A stretch of DNA of 10,793 bases from the NCBI GenBank assembly GCA_022709625.1, contig JAKLIL010000041.1:1-10793 (forward strand). The letters run 5' to 3'. A program made the position numbers and the translations under genes. Source of the stretch: Verrucomicrobiota bacterium (GTDB lineage: Bacteria > Verrucomicrobiota > Kiritimatiellia > CAIQIC01 > Lenti-01). Shown here in pieces: positions 1-5,706 of this stretch; the stretch's first letter is position 1, and each line of letters opens with the position of its first letter. The notes under the pieces were generated by a model. The model searched no databases and was not told the origin of the DNA. It worked only from the letters and a program-made list of their open reading frames with translations.

Positions 1-1362
1 CGAGAGGGGCAGGTCGTTCACGCCGCAGTTGAAGACCTTGGCGAGGGCGACGGCCACCTGGATGGCGGAGTAGGCGTCGTTGCACTGGCCCATGTCGAGC
101 AGGCGCGGGATCCCGCCGATGTCGCCCAGCTTGTCCTGCAGGTGGTTGAACCGGAACTTGCCGCAGGCGAGCGTCAGGACGAGGGTGTCCTTGGGGGTCT
201 TCTCGACGAACTCGGTGTAGTAGTCGCGGCCGAGCTTGGCGCCGTCGCAGCCGCCGACGAGGTAGATGTGCTTGAGGGCGCCGCTCTTGACGGCGTCCAC
301 GACCTTGTCGGCGACGGAGAGGACGGCGTTGTGGGCGAAGCCGGTCATCAGTTCGTAGGCGCCGGGCTTGGTTTCCGGGTAGCCGCCGAGGGCGAGGGCC
401 TGGGCGATGATGCCGAAGAAGTCCTTGTGGCCCTGTTCATCGGCGGCGATATGCTGGACGCCGGGCCAGCCGACCTCGGCCGTGGTGGCGAGGTGCTGGA
501 TGTAGCTGGGGCGCGGCGGCATGATGCAGTTGGTGGTGAACAGCACGACGCCGGGGAGGTCGGCGAATTCCTTCTGCTGGTTCTGCCAGGCGGTGCCGAA
601 GTGGCCCTTGAGGTGCGGATGTTTCTTCAGTTCGGGATAGCCGAACGCGGGGAGCATTTCGCCGTGGGTGTAGACGTTGACACCCTTGCCGGCGGACTGT
701 TCGAGCAGCATCTTCAGGTCGTGCAGGTCGTGGCCGGTGACGACGATGAAGGGGCCCTTTTCCAGCGTCGTGGAGACCTTGGTCGGGACGGGGTTGCCGT
801 AGGCGCCGGTGTTGGCGGCGTCGAGCAGGGCCATGGTGGCGAGGTTGATCTGGCCGAATTCCATGATGAGGCCGAGCCAGCCTTCGACGGTGTGGTCGTC
901 GCCGAGGGCTTTCATGCCCTTCTGGAACCAGGCGGAGACCTTGGGATCGGTCTTGCCGAGGACGCGCGCGTGAGCGGCATAGGCCGCCATGCCGCGCAGG
1001 CCGAAGAGCAACGTGGAGCGCAGGGAAACGACGTCCTGGTCGCCGTGGAACAGGTCGGCGGGCTTGTAGGCGGGGGCGCCGCCGGCGGCCGCGGCCGCCT
1101 TCAAAATGCGGTCGCGCATCGCCGCGTTGGCCTGGGGATCGAAGTTGACGTTGGTGACGGTCATGAACAGCGCGTCCATGAAGAGCGCCTCGGTCTTGGC
1201 GTCGGCGGGCTTGCCGTCGACGGCGCGGGCGAGGGTGATCAGCGCCGCGGTGACTTCATCCTGCAGGTTCGAGACTTCGGGGGATTTGCCGCAGGCGCCG
1301 GCCTTGGTGCAGCCTTTGCCGCCGATGGCTTGCTCGCATTGGAAACAGAACATTTCGCTCAT
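1..1362 (-). CDS. hcp: Hybrid cluster protein (hydroxylamine/NO reductase), 3'-truncated by window edge
   Basis: 454 codons are visible, reading off the left edge; the family is usually about 540-550 aa, so roughly the last 90 residues are missing. Hcp is a cytoplasmic Fe-S enzyme that reduces hydroxylamine in vitro and NO in vivo during nitrosative stress. The N-terminal Cys motif is C6-X2-C9-X8-C18-X5-C24, the short spacing of the [4Fe-4S] class found in strict anaerobes rather than the longer spacing of the E. coli [2Fe-2S] class. Hybrid-cluster ligands can be matched one by one: H211 (TGHDLHD), E235 (YTHGEM), C279 (TTNCIMPP), C372 (VGGCDGAK), C400 (TLACGKF) and C427 (DMGQCNDA). The final Glu and Lys ligands lie beyond the edge. 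The ATG is preceded by AAGGAG about 6 nt upstream. The ferredoxin-type gene upstream on the same strand is a plausible electron donor; no hcr-like reductase is in the window. Confidence 0.97.
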   Translation of the reverse strand, partial: MSEMFCFQCEQAIGGKGCTKAGACGKSPEVSNLQDEVTAALITLARAVDGKPADAKTEALFMDALFMTVTNVNFDPQANAAMRDRILKAAAAAGGAPAYKPADLFHGDQDVVSLRSTLLFGLRGMAAYAAHARVLGKTDPKVSAWFQKGMKALGDDHTVEGWLGLIMEFGQINLATMALLDAANTGAYGNPVPTKVSTTLEKGPFIVVTGHDLHDLKMLLEQSAGKGVNVYTHGEMLPAFGYPELKKHPHLKGHFGTAWQNQQKEFADLPGVVLFTTNCIMPPRPSYIQHLATTAEVGWPGVQHIAADEQGHKDFFGIIAQALALGGYPETKPGAYELMTGFAHNAVLSVADKVVDAVKSGALKHIYLVGGCDGAKLGRDYYTEFVEKTPKDTLVLTLACGKFRFNHLQDKLGDIGGIPRLLDMGQCNDAYSAIQVAVALAKVFNCGVNDLPLS

Positions 1363-1396
1363 GGGGATCTCCTTGGGGGTTGTTTTCTAAATCGAG

Positions 1397-1403
1397 GGTA
1401 TCA
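1397..1403. promoter_or_regulatory. Possible half-site of the regulator #1 palindrome upstream of hcp
   Basis: GGTATCA here (TGATACC read toward hcp) matches half of the palindrome at 3372-3395, and lies about 35 bp upstream of the hcp start. A second arm is not recognisable, and seven bases can match by chance. The hcp leader also has a weak -10-like TGATAC in the same place, so a separate hcp promoter is possible but unproven. Confidence 0.25.
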
Positions 1404-1446
1404 GGGTTCGGGGTTCAGGGAACAGAAAGAACGGCCGAAGAATTTT

Positions 1447-1525
1447 CTCTCATAGAGGTGCACAGAGGTTCACGGAGAAGGATCATGGAAGCATTCTCTG
1501 TGGCTCTCCGAGAATCTCCGTGGGA
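1447..1525. repeat. Imperfect palindromic intergenic repeat between ferredoxin gene and hcp
   Basis: The left part has two tandem near-identical 10-mers (AGAGGTGCAC, AGAGGTTCAC) followed by GGAGAA. The right part, TTCTCTGTGGCTCTCCGAGA followed by ATCTCCGTGG, is its approximate reverse complement, so the stretch can fold into a long imperfect hairpin. This purine/pyrimidine 'cacagaggttcacggag' style is typical of dispersed, non-coding repeats in many environmental bacterial genomes. It accounts for most of the 178-bp gap between the ferredoxin stop and the hcp start and may act as an mRNA-stabilising or attenuating hairpin within an operon. Confidence 0.55.
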
Positions 1526-1541
1526 GGAATGGCTGTTGGCT

Positions 1542-2294
1542 TCAGTCTTCAAGGATTTCTCCGTCGGTGGAAATCGTGACGACCTGCCAGGGGATCATTT
1601 TACCGGAGGCCTGGAGGGCGCGCTGGACGGCGGCGGACAGGCCGCCGCAGCAGGGCACTTCCATGCGCAGGACGGTCACGCTCTTGATCTCGTTGGCCTG
1701 CAAGATGGCGGTGAGTTTTTCGGCGTAGTCGCCTTCGTCGAGCTTGGGGCAGCCGATCAGGGTGACCTTGTTGCGCATGAACTTGCGATGGATGTCGGCG
1801 TAGGCGAAGGCGGTGCAGTCGGCGGCGATCAGCAGCGCGGCATTCTGGAGGTAAGGCGCGCGGGGATTGACCAGCTTGATCTGGACGGGCCAGTTGCCGA
1901 GCTTCGCGACGGGCGGGCTGGGGGCGTCCGGGGCCGGCGCGGCGGCGGGCTTGGGGGCCATGGATTTCGCCATCATGCCCGGGCAGCCGGCGAAGACGGG
2001 GGGCTTGGCCGCGGCCGGGGCGGGCGCGGGGGCCGCGGGCACGGCATGGCCTTTGGCGGCGGCCATGCGGGCGGCGACGGCGGCTTCGTCGTAGTCGGCC
2101 GCTTCGCGCTCGACGATTTGGATCGCGTCGACGGGACAGGCCGGCAGGCAGTCGCCGAGGCCGTCGCAGTAGGAATCGGAAATCAGCTTGGCCTTGCCGT
2201 CGATCAGTTGGATGGCGCCTTCGTGGCAGGCGCTGACGCACAGGCCGCAGCCGTTGCAGAGAGATTCATCGATCGAGACGATTTTGCGTTTCAT
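1542..2294 (-). CDS. Ferredoxin-type Fe-S protein with Cys-rich C-terminal domain, Hcp-associated
   Basis: This 250-aa cytoplasmic protein has two parts. Residues 1-60 form a dicluster ferredoxin domain: the first motif is canonical (C13, C16, C19, C23), while the second has C43, C49 and C53 but Leu46 where the second Cys should be. I recall this CDGLG form as typical of the family, so it is not a local mutation. An Ala/Pro-rich linker (about 72-130) contains a GCPG motif (C104). The C-terminal domain (about 134-250) carries ADC (C160), GCPKLD (C182) and EVPCCGGL (C215, C216). The family is often annotated as a 4Fe-4S ferredoxin and is a common neighbour of hcp, so electron supply to Hcp is the likely role (inference). 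The ATG overlaps the stop of the upstream regulator gene (ATGA), implying translational coupling. Its frame stays open upstream of the ATG, but that part is antisense to nothing and merely overlaps the regulator gene. Confidence 0.9.
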   Translation of the reverse strand: MKRKIVSIDESLCNGCGLCVSACHEGAIQLIDGKAKLISDSYCDGLGDCLPACPVDAIQIVEREAADYDEAAVAARMAAAKGHAVPAAPAPAPAAAKPPVFAGCPGMMAKSMAPKPAAAPAPDAPSPPVAKLGNWPVQIKLVNPRAPYLQNAALLIAADCTAFAYADIHRKFMRNKVTLIGCPKLDEGDYAEKLTAILQANEIKSVTVLRMEVPCCGGLSAAVQRALQASGKMIPWQVVTISTDGEILED

Positions 2295-2728
2295 GCGGTC
2301 CTCAGTTGCGAGCGGTCGAAGGTCTTGGCCAGGCCGGCCAGCGTGGTTTGCTGCATTTTGCGGTGGAGCAGATTGTTTTCCTTTTCCACCAGATGGCCGA
2401 ACGCGCAGGCGCGGCCGGCGCAGATCTTGGGATCGAGCATGCAGCGGTGGGGGGCGAGGGGTTCGCCGCCGCCGGCCCGGTAGACGTCGAGCAGGGTCAG
2501 CGTCTTGGGATCGCGGGCAAGGCGGATGCCGCCCTTGGGTCCGCGCTCGGCCTCCAGCACGCCCGCGTGGACGAGCCGCTGCACGATCTTGGCGAAATGG
2601 TGGTAGGAAAATCCCAGCTCCCGCGCGATGCGGGCGGACGGCCGGAACGCGCGGTCGCCGTCGGCGATCCACAGGCAGACGTGGAGCGCGATGGAAAGGC
2701 TTTCGGGGATGTTGAGCAGGCCGGTCAC
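2291..2728 (-). CDS. Rrf2-family transcriptional regulator #1
   Basis: A 145-aa winged helix-turn-helix protein of normal Rrf2 length. Residues 5-58 carry the HTH, with SARIARELGFSYHHFAKIVQ as the helix pair, followed by the wing GPKGGIRLAR (63-72) and the family motif LTLLDVYRA. The dimerisation/sensor region has three clustered cysteines, C96-X6-C103-X4-C108, plus H112. This is compatible with Fe-S binding as in IscR/NsrR, but the spacing is not identical to either. The start is GTG (2728-2726), chosen because Rrf2 proteins begin a few residues before the first helix; an AGGGA lies about 7 nt upstream. It sits 9 nt after the DUF6448-like gene and overlaps the ferredoxin gene by 4 nt, so the three are one operon. 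The likely target is the palindrome at 3372-3395 in its own operon promoter (inference). Confidence 0.92.
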   Translation of the reverse strand: MTGLLNIPESLSIALHVCLWIADGDRAFRPSARIARELGFSYHHFAKIVQRLVHAGVLEAERGPKGGIRLARDPKTLTLLDVYRAGGGEPLAPHRCMLDPKICAGRACAFGHLVEKENNLLHRKMQQTTLAGLAKTFDRSQLRTA

Positions 2729-2737
2729 GGGCGATCC

Positions 2738-3358
2738 CTATTCCGCGTGGGCGGCGTGGCCGGCGGCGGCCGGAGCCCGGCTTTCGGCATGGGCGTGGCC
2801 GCCGGCCGACATGACGGCCGCGTGGATGCCCTCGACGAAGTGCACGTAGGCCACGTAGGCCTCCACGTATTCGCGGCCGGCCTCGACGCTGTCGTCCTTG
2901 TGCTTCCGGGCTTCCAGCGCACGGTCGAATTTCTCGCGGATGGCGTGGTCGACGTGGCCGACGACCTTGGCGATCATGTCGTCCGCGGAACCGGAGGCCA
3001 AGGCCTGGTCGGCGAGGGCGACGATGGGCTCGACGGGCTCATCCTTGAGGCCGGTATAGGGGGCGCCTTCGCCCGCGCGGTGGAGGCGGATCAGGGTTTC
3101 GAGAAAGTACTGGTCGGCCAACTCCTGCGCCTCCGGGCTCTGGCCGCGGACGGCGACCGCCTTGGCGAAGGCGGCTTTGATCGCGGCTTCATCCGCCGGC
3201 TGGACCCATTTGAGAACGGGGACGACGTCGCCGGCCGCGAGGGCGGCTTTGGCCTCGGGGATGACCGGGCCGTTGAGGGTGTCGCAGTGCGCGAAGGCGG
3301 GGGTGGCCGCGAAGAGCGCCGCCCAAAAGATTCCAAGAGCCAGATTCGAACGGTTCAT
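2738..3358 (-). CDS. Secreted DUF6448-like protein with His-rich tail
   Basis: A 206-aa protein with a clear signal peptide: MNR, a hydrophobic core over residues 6-20, and a predicted cut after AFA (residue 23). The mature protein begins HCDTLNGPV, the hallmark I associate with the uncharacterised DUF6448 family. The body is mostly helical and charged; the tail from about residue 188 is His/Ala-rich (GGHAHAES...AAGHAAHAE), which could bind metal. No catalytic function is known to me. The ATG has a strong GGAGG about 6 nt upstream. An in-frame start at 3445 would place coding sequence over the promoter palindrome and destroy the signal peptide, so it was not used. It is the first gene of the regulator #1 operon, so it probably responds to the same redox or gas signal. 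Confidence 0.85.
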   Translation of the reverse strand: MNRSNLALGIFWAALFAATPAFAHCDTLNGPVIPEAKAALAAGDVVPVLKWVQPADEAAIKAAFAKAVAVRGQSPEAQELADQYFLETLIRLHRAGEGAPYTGLKDEPVEPIVALADQALASGSADDMIAKVVGHVDHAIREKFDRALEARKHKDDSVEAGREYVEAYVAYVHFVEGIHAAVMSAGGHAHAESRAPAAAGHAAHAE

Positions 3359-3371
3359 GAGAGCCTCCTTA

Positions 3372-3410
3372 ATTCTGGTATCACGATACCAGAATATGGC
3401 GGAAGCGCAA
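3372..3410 (-). promoter_or_regulatory. Promoter and perfect-palindrome operator of the DUF6448-rrf2-ferredoxin operon
   Basis: Arms ATTCTGGTAT (3372-3381) and ATACCAGAAT (3386-3395) surround the 4-nt spacer CACG: ten perfect base pairs. On the minus strand a -35-like TTGCGC (3405-3410), a 16-nt spacer and a -10 TATCGT (3383-3388), with the extended -10 dinucleotide TG just before it, place the palindrome across the -10 and start point. This is a classical repressor position. The first gene encoding a DNA-binding protein downstream is Rrf2 regulator #1, so autoregulation is the simplest reading (inference). Confidence 0.75.
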
Positions 3411-3440
3411 GTCGAAAGGCGGAAATTTTCTTTTGGCGGT

Positions 3441-3546
3441 GTCATCCCGAGCTGGTCGAAGGATCTGGGCCGGGTCCCGCGGCCGGACGCAGGCGCGAGG
3501 CCGAGATGTTTCGACTACGGCGCGGTGCGCCTGCGCTCAACATGAC
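3441..3546. repeat. Degenerate palindromic dispersed repeat
   Basis: The left end reads GTCATCCCGAGC, then GGTCGAAGGATCT. The right end, read in reverse complement, gives GTCATGTTGAGC and, further in, GTCGAAACATCT. Matching ends with a GC-rich middle fit the widespread 'GTCAT..GAGC...GTCGAAGGATCT' class of intergenic elements seen in many bacterial genomes. There is no open reading frame of note and no transposase. It fills part of the gap between the region 1 promoter and the downstream end of the hemerythrin operon. Confidence 0.6.
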
Positions 3547-3561
3547 CAGAGATCGCCAGAC

Positions 3562-3583
3562 CCCCGCGCCCTTGCGGCGCGGG
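3562..3583. repeat. Small hairpin repeat, copy 1 (CCTTGCG-type loop)
   Basis: CCCGCGCC (3563-3570) pairs perfectly with GGCGCGGG (3576-3583) around the loop CTTGC. Two related hairpins with the same loop core but different stem bases occur at 5628-5649 and 5665-5687. No T-run follows, so a rho-independent terminator role is doubtful. Confidence 0.55.
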
Positions 3584-3643
3584 TGAATGAGGTCTGCTCA
3601 AGGGCGGCGCTCCGCTTTTTGCCGAACTTCTTCACCCACGGGA

Positions 3644-3669
3644 CCCGCCTTCGCCAAGGCTTCGGTGGG
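3644..3669. repeat. Hairpin-forming intergenic element downstream of the hemerythrin operon
   Basis: CCCGCC (3644-3649) can pair with GGTGGG (3664-3669, one G-T pair) around TTCGCCAAGGCTTC. The sequence resembles the common 'CCCGCCTTCGCCAAGGCTTCGGCGGGC' intergenic element of many genomes. It lies 46 nt past the stop of the stand-alone C-terminal-domain gene and may protect or end that transcript, although no T-tract is present. Confidence 0.4.
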
Positions 3670-3714
3670 CAAGCAAGGCCATGGGGGGCGGGAAGGTCGG
3701 AAGACCCCCGCCTC

Positions 3715-4194
3715 CTACGCTCCGAGCCACTCGGATTGGCGGATGGTGCCGTCGAGGCCGACGACCACTTCCTTGACGGGGACCTTGCGGGCGGCGCTTT
3801 CGAGGGCGCGGCGGGCGAGGGCGCTGAGGCCCCGGCAGCAGGGCACTTCCATGATCATGACGGTCAGGGTGTTGATCTTGGCGTCGTCGAACCAGGAACG
3901 GATCTTCTCGACGTAGACGTCCTGGCCGTCGTCGAGCTTGGGGCAGGCGATGGCGATGGCTTTGCCCTTGAGGTGTTCGGCGTGGTAGCCGCCGAGGGCG
4001 TAGGCTACGCAGTCGGCGGTCAGCACGACGTCGGCGCCCTGGTAGTAGGGGGCCATGGGCGAGATGAGGTGGAGCTGGACGGGCCACTGGCGCAACTGCG
4101 ACGGCGTGGAGCCGGGCGCGGCGGCGGGAGCGCCGTCCGCGGCGGGACGGCGCATGTCCATCATGCGGGAACCGGGGCAGCCTTGGAAGTTCAT
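3715..4194 (-). CDS. Stand-alone homologue of the ferredoxin's Cys-rich C-terminal domain
   Basis: A 159-aa protein that aligns along its whole length with residues about 102-250 of the ferredoxin-type protein at 1542-2294. It shows the shared GCPG (C6), QWPVQLHL, TADC (C62), ACPKLDDG (C84) and MEVPCCRGL (C119, C120). It begins exactly at the linker GCPG motif and has no ferredoxin domain; the upstream hemerythrin stop is only 33 nt away, so no remnant of one is left. GAAAGGA precedes the ATG. It is the second gene of the hemerythrin operon. Its function is unknown; the five conserved Cys could bind a cluster or metal, or act in thiol redox chemistry, perhaps using a ferredoxin supplied in trans (inference). 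Confidence 0.87.
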   Translation of the reverse strand: MNFQGCPGSRMMDMRRPAADGAPAAAPGSTPSQLRQWPVQLHLISPMAPYYQGADVVLTADCVAYALGGYHAEHLKGKAIAIACPKLDDGQDVYVEKIRSWFDDAKINTLTVMIMEVPCCRGLSALARRALESAARKVPVKEVVVGLDGTIRQSEWLGA

Positions 4195-4227
4195 GGGTCG
4201 TTTCCTTTCGGGTCAGGTTGGGTTTGG

Positions 4228-5037
4228 CTAGCGGGCGGCGGCGGCGGGCGCGGCGTCGAACCGGGCTTCGAGCTCCGCCACGAAATTCTCCAGTTGCCGG
4301 GGATCGCGGTCGAACCGGCGGTCGGCTTCGAGGAACTGGGCGTACATCTGGCCGACCTGCGAGTCCAGCAGCTGGCGGTCCAGCCAGGGAAACAGGATGT
4401 CGTCCTCCTTGCGGATGTGCTCGCGGATGAGGACGGCGTAGGCCAGCAGATGTTCGCGGACGGCGGCATCGTCGCGCGCGGCGACGCCGGCTTCGATGGC
4501 GCGGACGTGTTCGCGGCCGGCGACGTGGTCGGTCAGCATGGCCTGGAGGACGTCGAGGCCGGAGTCGAAGTAGCGGAACAGGATGTCCTCTTCCTTGCCG
4601 TGGTGGCGGCGGTCGGCGTAGTGGCGGATGAAATCGACGCCGGCGAGCACGGTGCGGCGGTCCTCCTCGCGGTTCAGGTCGAGCTCCGCGGCCAGGCGGG
4701 GGATCACGGCCGCCCAGCGCAGGATCCAGCGGTGTTCGGCGACGAGCTGGCGGATGGGCGGGGAGGCGGAGGCCGCCGGCGCGGCCGGGGCCCGTTCGCG
4801 GACGGGGAGCTGCGCGGTGCGGCCGGGCTCGATGATCCGGGCCAGGCGCGTCCACAGGTCGCGCTCCGCTTCCGGCGCCAGCCGGTGGATGTCCTCGATT
4901 TCCTTGAACTTGCAGGAACCCACCCCGCAGTCCACGCAGCCGATGCGGAATTCGCCGAGGAGGGCGCCGAGCGCGGGGAAATCCGCGAGCACGCTCTTGA
5001 CGGGCCGTTCCAGCTGCTGTTCGAAAGTCGTTTCCAT
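4228..5037 (-). CDS. Hemerythrin-domain protein with Cys-containing N-terminal domain (RIC/YtfE-like layout)
   Basis: This 269-aa cytoplasmic protein has an N-terminal domain (about 8-70) resembling DUF1858/ScdA_N, with VLADFPALGALL followed by C34-X2-C37-X4-C42. A Pro/Ala linker (78-94) leads to a hemerythrin/HHE four-helix bundle (about 96-225). Candidate di-iron ligands are H102 (AEHRW), H139, H145/H146 with E150 (HHGKEED), H171 (DH), H177 (REH) and H207 with E211 (EHIRKED). Proteins with this layout sense or handle O2 or NO, or repair Fe-S clusters damaged by NO. The ATG is preceded by TAGGAG about 7 nt upstream. It leads a two-gene operon whose promoter carries the shared 8-4-8 operator, and is divergent from Rrf2 regulator #2. 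Repair versus gas binding cannot be decided from sequence. Confidence 0.88.
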   Translation of the reverse strand: METTFEQQLERPVKSVLADFPALGALLGEFRIGCVDCGVGSCKFKEIEDIHRLAPEAERDLWTRLARIIEPGRTAQLPVRERAPAAPAASASPPIRQLVAEHRWILRWAAVIPRLAAELDLNREEDRRTVLAGVDFIRHYADRRHHGKEEDILFRYFDSGLDVLQAMLTDHVAGREHVRAIEAGVAARDDAAVREHLLAYAVLIREHIRKEDDILFPWLDRQLLDSQVGQMYAQFLEADRRFDRDPRQLENFVAELEARFDAAPAAAAR

Positions 5038-5050
5038 TCCGGGCTCCTAT

Positions 5051-5097
5051 TTAAGACATTGATGTCCTAATTATACTCCGCCGGGCCGGATCCGCAA
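5051..5097 (-). promoter_or_regulatory. Hemerythrin-operon promoter with shared 8-4-8 operator (site A)
   Basis: On the minus strand, -35 TTGCGG (5092-5097), a 16-nt spacer and a perfect -10 TATAAT (5070-5075) are visible. The inverted repeat TTAAGACA-TTGA-TGTCCTAA (5051-5070) begins at the last base of the -10 and covers the expected start point, with one mismatch between arms. The same repeat occurs at 9473-9492 and 9769-9788. The position suggests repression by blocking the start site. Confidence 0.82.
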
Positions 5098-5132
5098 GTT
5101 CGCCGCGGAAAAATTTCCGCGCCGGGCCGCGG

Positions 5133-5166
5133 TTGACGGAGGCGGGGGTTCTGGTATTTTGAGACC
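5133..5166 (+). promoter_or_regulatory. Promoter of Rrf2 regulator #2 with half copy of the TTCTGGTAT motif
   Basis: TTGACG (5133-5138), a 16-nt spacer and TATTTT (5155-5160) form a good sigma-70-type promoter. The spacer ends TTCTGG, so TTCTGGTAT straddles the -10 exactly as in the regulator #1 promoter at 3372-3410, with the same 16-nt spacing. GGTAT-TTTG-AGACC (5153-5166) is an imperfect palindrome. Part of the similarity (TGGTAT) may simply be an extended -10 element. Confidence 0.6.
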
Positions 5167-5182
5167 CGGGAGTCTGAAAAGC

Positions 5183-5617
5183 ATGGCCTTGATCTCGAAA
5201 AGCAGCGAATACGGATTGCGGGCGGCGCTCTACATCGCGGCGCGGCCGGACGAAGCCCACGTGTCCGTCCGGGAAATGTCCGCGCAGATGGACATTTCGT
5301 TCCATTTCCTGACGAAGATCCTGCAGCGGATGACGCGGGCGGGGCTGCTGGCGTCCACGCGCGGGGCCAAGGGCGGCCTGGCGCTGGCCAAGCCGGCGGC
5401 GAAGATCACGCTGCTGGACATCGTGCGCAGCGTCGAGGGGGACGATCTGTTCCGCGAGTGCATCCTGGGGCTGGCGGGCTGCGGCGAAAAGCGGCCCTGT
5501 CCGCTGCACCGCTACTGGGGCAAGGAACGCGCGCGCCTCGAAAAGCTGTTCCGCAAGATGACGCTCGCGCGCCTCGCGCGCGAAACCGCGCGCGACGGAC
5601 TGCGGCTGGCGGATTAG
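5183..5617 (+). CDS. Rrf2-family Fe-S transcriptional regulator #2 (IscR/NsrR-like Cys motif)
   Basis: A 144-aa winged-HTH regulator: SKSSEYGLRAALYIA (N-terminal helix), the HTH around SVREMSAQMDISFHFLTKIL (28-47), the wing GAKGGLALAKP (61-71) and ITLLDIVRSVEG. The sensor motif is C93-X6-C100-X5-C106-X2-H109, very close to the IscR layout (C-X5-C-X5-C-X2-H), so a [2Fe-2S] or [4Fe-4S] cluster responding to NO, O2 or cluster status is likely. The ATG at 5183 is chosen over an in-frame TTG at 5159, which lies inside the -10 box. GGGAG lies about 10 nt upstream of the ATG. It is divergent from the hemerythrin operon across 145 bp containing site A, so it is the best candidate reader of the 8-4-8 operator, hence of the CODH operon too (inference). 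Confidence 0.93.
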   Translation: MALISKSSEYGLRAALYIAARPDEAHVSVREMSAQMDISFHFLTKILQRMTRAGLLASTRGAKGGLALAKPAAKITLLDIVRSVEGDDLFRECILGLAGCGEKRPCPLHRYWGKERARLEKLFRKMTLARLARETARDGLRLAD

Positions 5618-5627
5618 ATTCGCGCCC

Positions 5628-5649
5628 CCCCGCGGCCTTGCGCCGTGGG
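5628..5649. repeat. Small hairpin repeat, copy 2
   Basis: CCGCGG and CCGTGG can pair (one G-T wobble) around the loop CCTTGCG, 10 bp after the regulator #2 stop codon. It shares loop and outer bases with copies 1 and 3. Confidence 0.5.
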
Positions 5650-5664
5650 AGGCGAAGTTGGCCC

Positions 5665-5687
5665 CCCCACCGCGCAAGGCGGTGGGG
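5665..5687. terminator. Hairpin between convergent genes (repeat copy 3, possible bidirectional terminator)
   Basis: CCCCACCG (5665-5672) and CGGTGGGG (5680-5687) pair perfectly over 8 bp around CGCAAGG, the reverse complement of the CCTTGCG loop in copy 2. It sits between the convergent ends of regulator #2 and the FNOR gene, where a two-way transcription stop is expected. Neither side has a clear T-run, so termination is inferred from position and stem strength only. Confidence 0.5.
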
Positions 5688-5706
5688 CCCGCCGATCCCC
5701 GAACGC

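Noticed and set aside
142..1455. Long plus-strand open frame opposite hcp, and similar ones at 1380-2483, 2306-3586, 3433-5070 and 5458-7113
   Set aside because: Each is antisense to a well-supported gene or runs through intergenic repeats; none shows a recognisable domain or a ribosome site.
2295..2672. N-terminal extension of the ferredoxin-type protein (126 extra residues)
   Set aside because: It overlaps the Rrf2 gene in another frame, is Arg/Pro-rich without motifs, and the ATGA overlap at 2291-2294 with a canonical MKRKIVSID ferredoxin start is far better.
3359..3445. Upstream start for the DUF6448-like gene at 3445
   Set aside because: It would translate the promoter palindrome and bury the signal peptide; the ATG at 3358 has a strong GGAGG site.
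1447..3583. A CRISPR array formed by the repeats
   Set aside because: There are no regularly spaced identical repeats with unique spacers; the elements are isolated, degenerate palindromes.
3547..3714. An insertion sequence remnant downstream of the hemerythrin operon
   Set aside because: No transposase fragment, terminal repeats or target duplication can be seen; only hairpin elements are supported.
5159..5182. TTG start for regulator #2 at 5159
   Set aside because: The codon is inside the predicted -10 box, and Rrf2 proteins begin with the short MALISKSSEY-like N-terminus given by the ATG at 5183.
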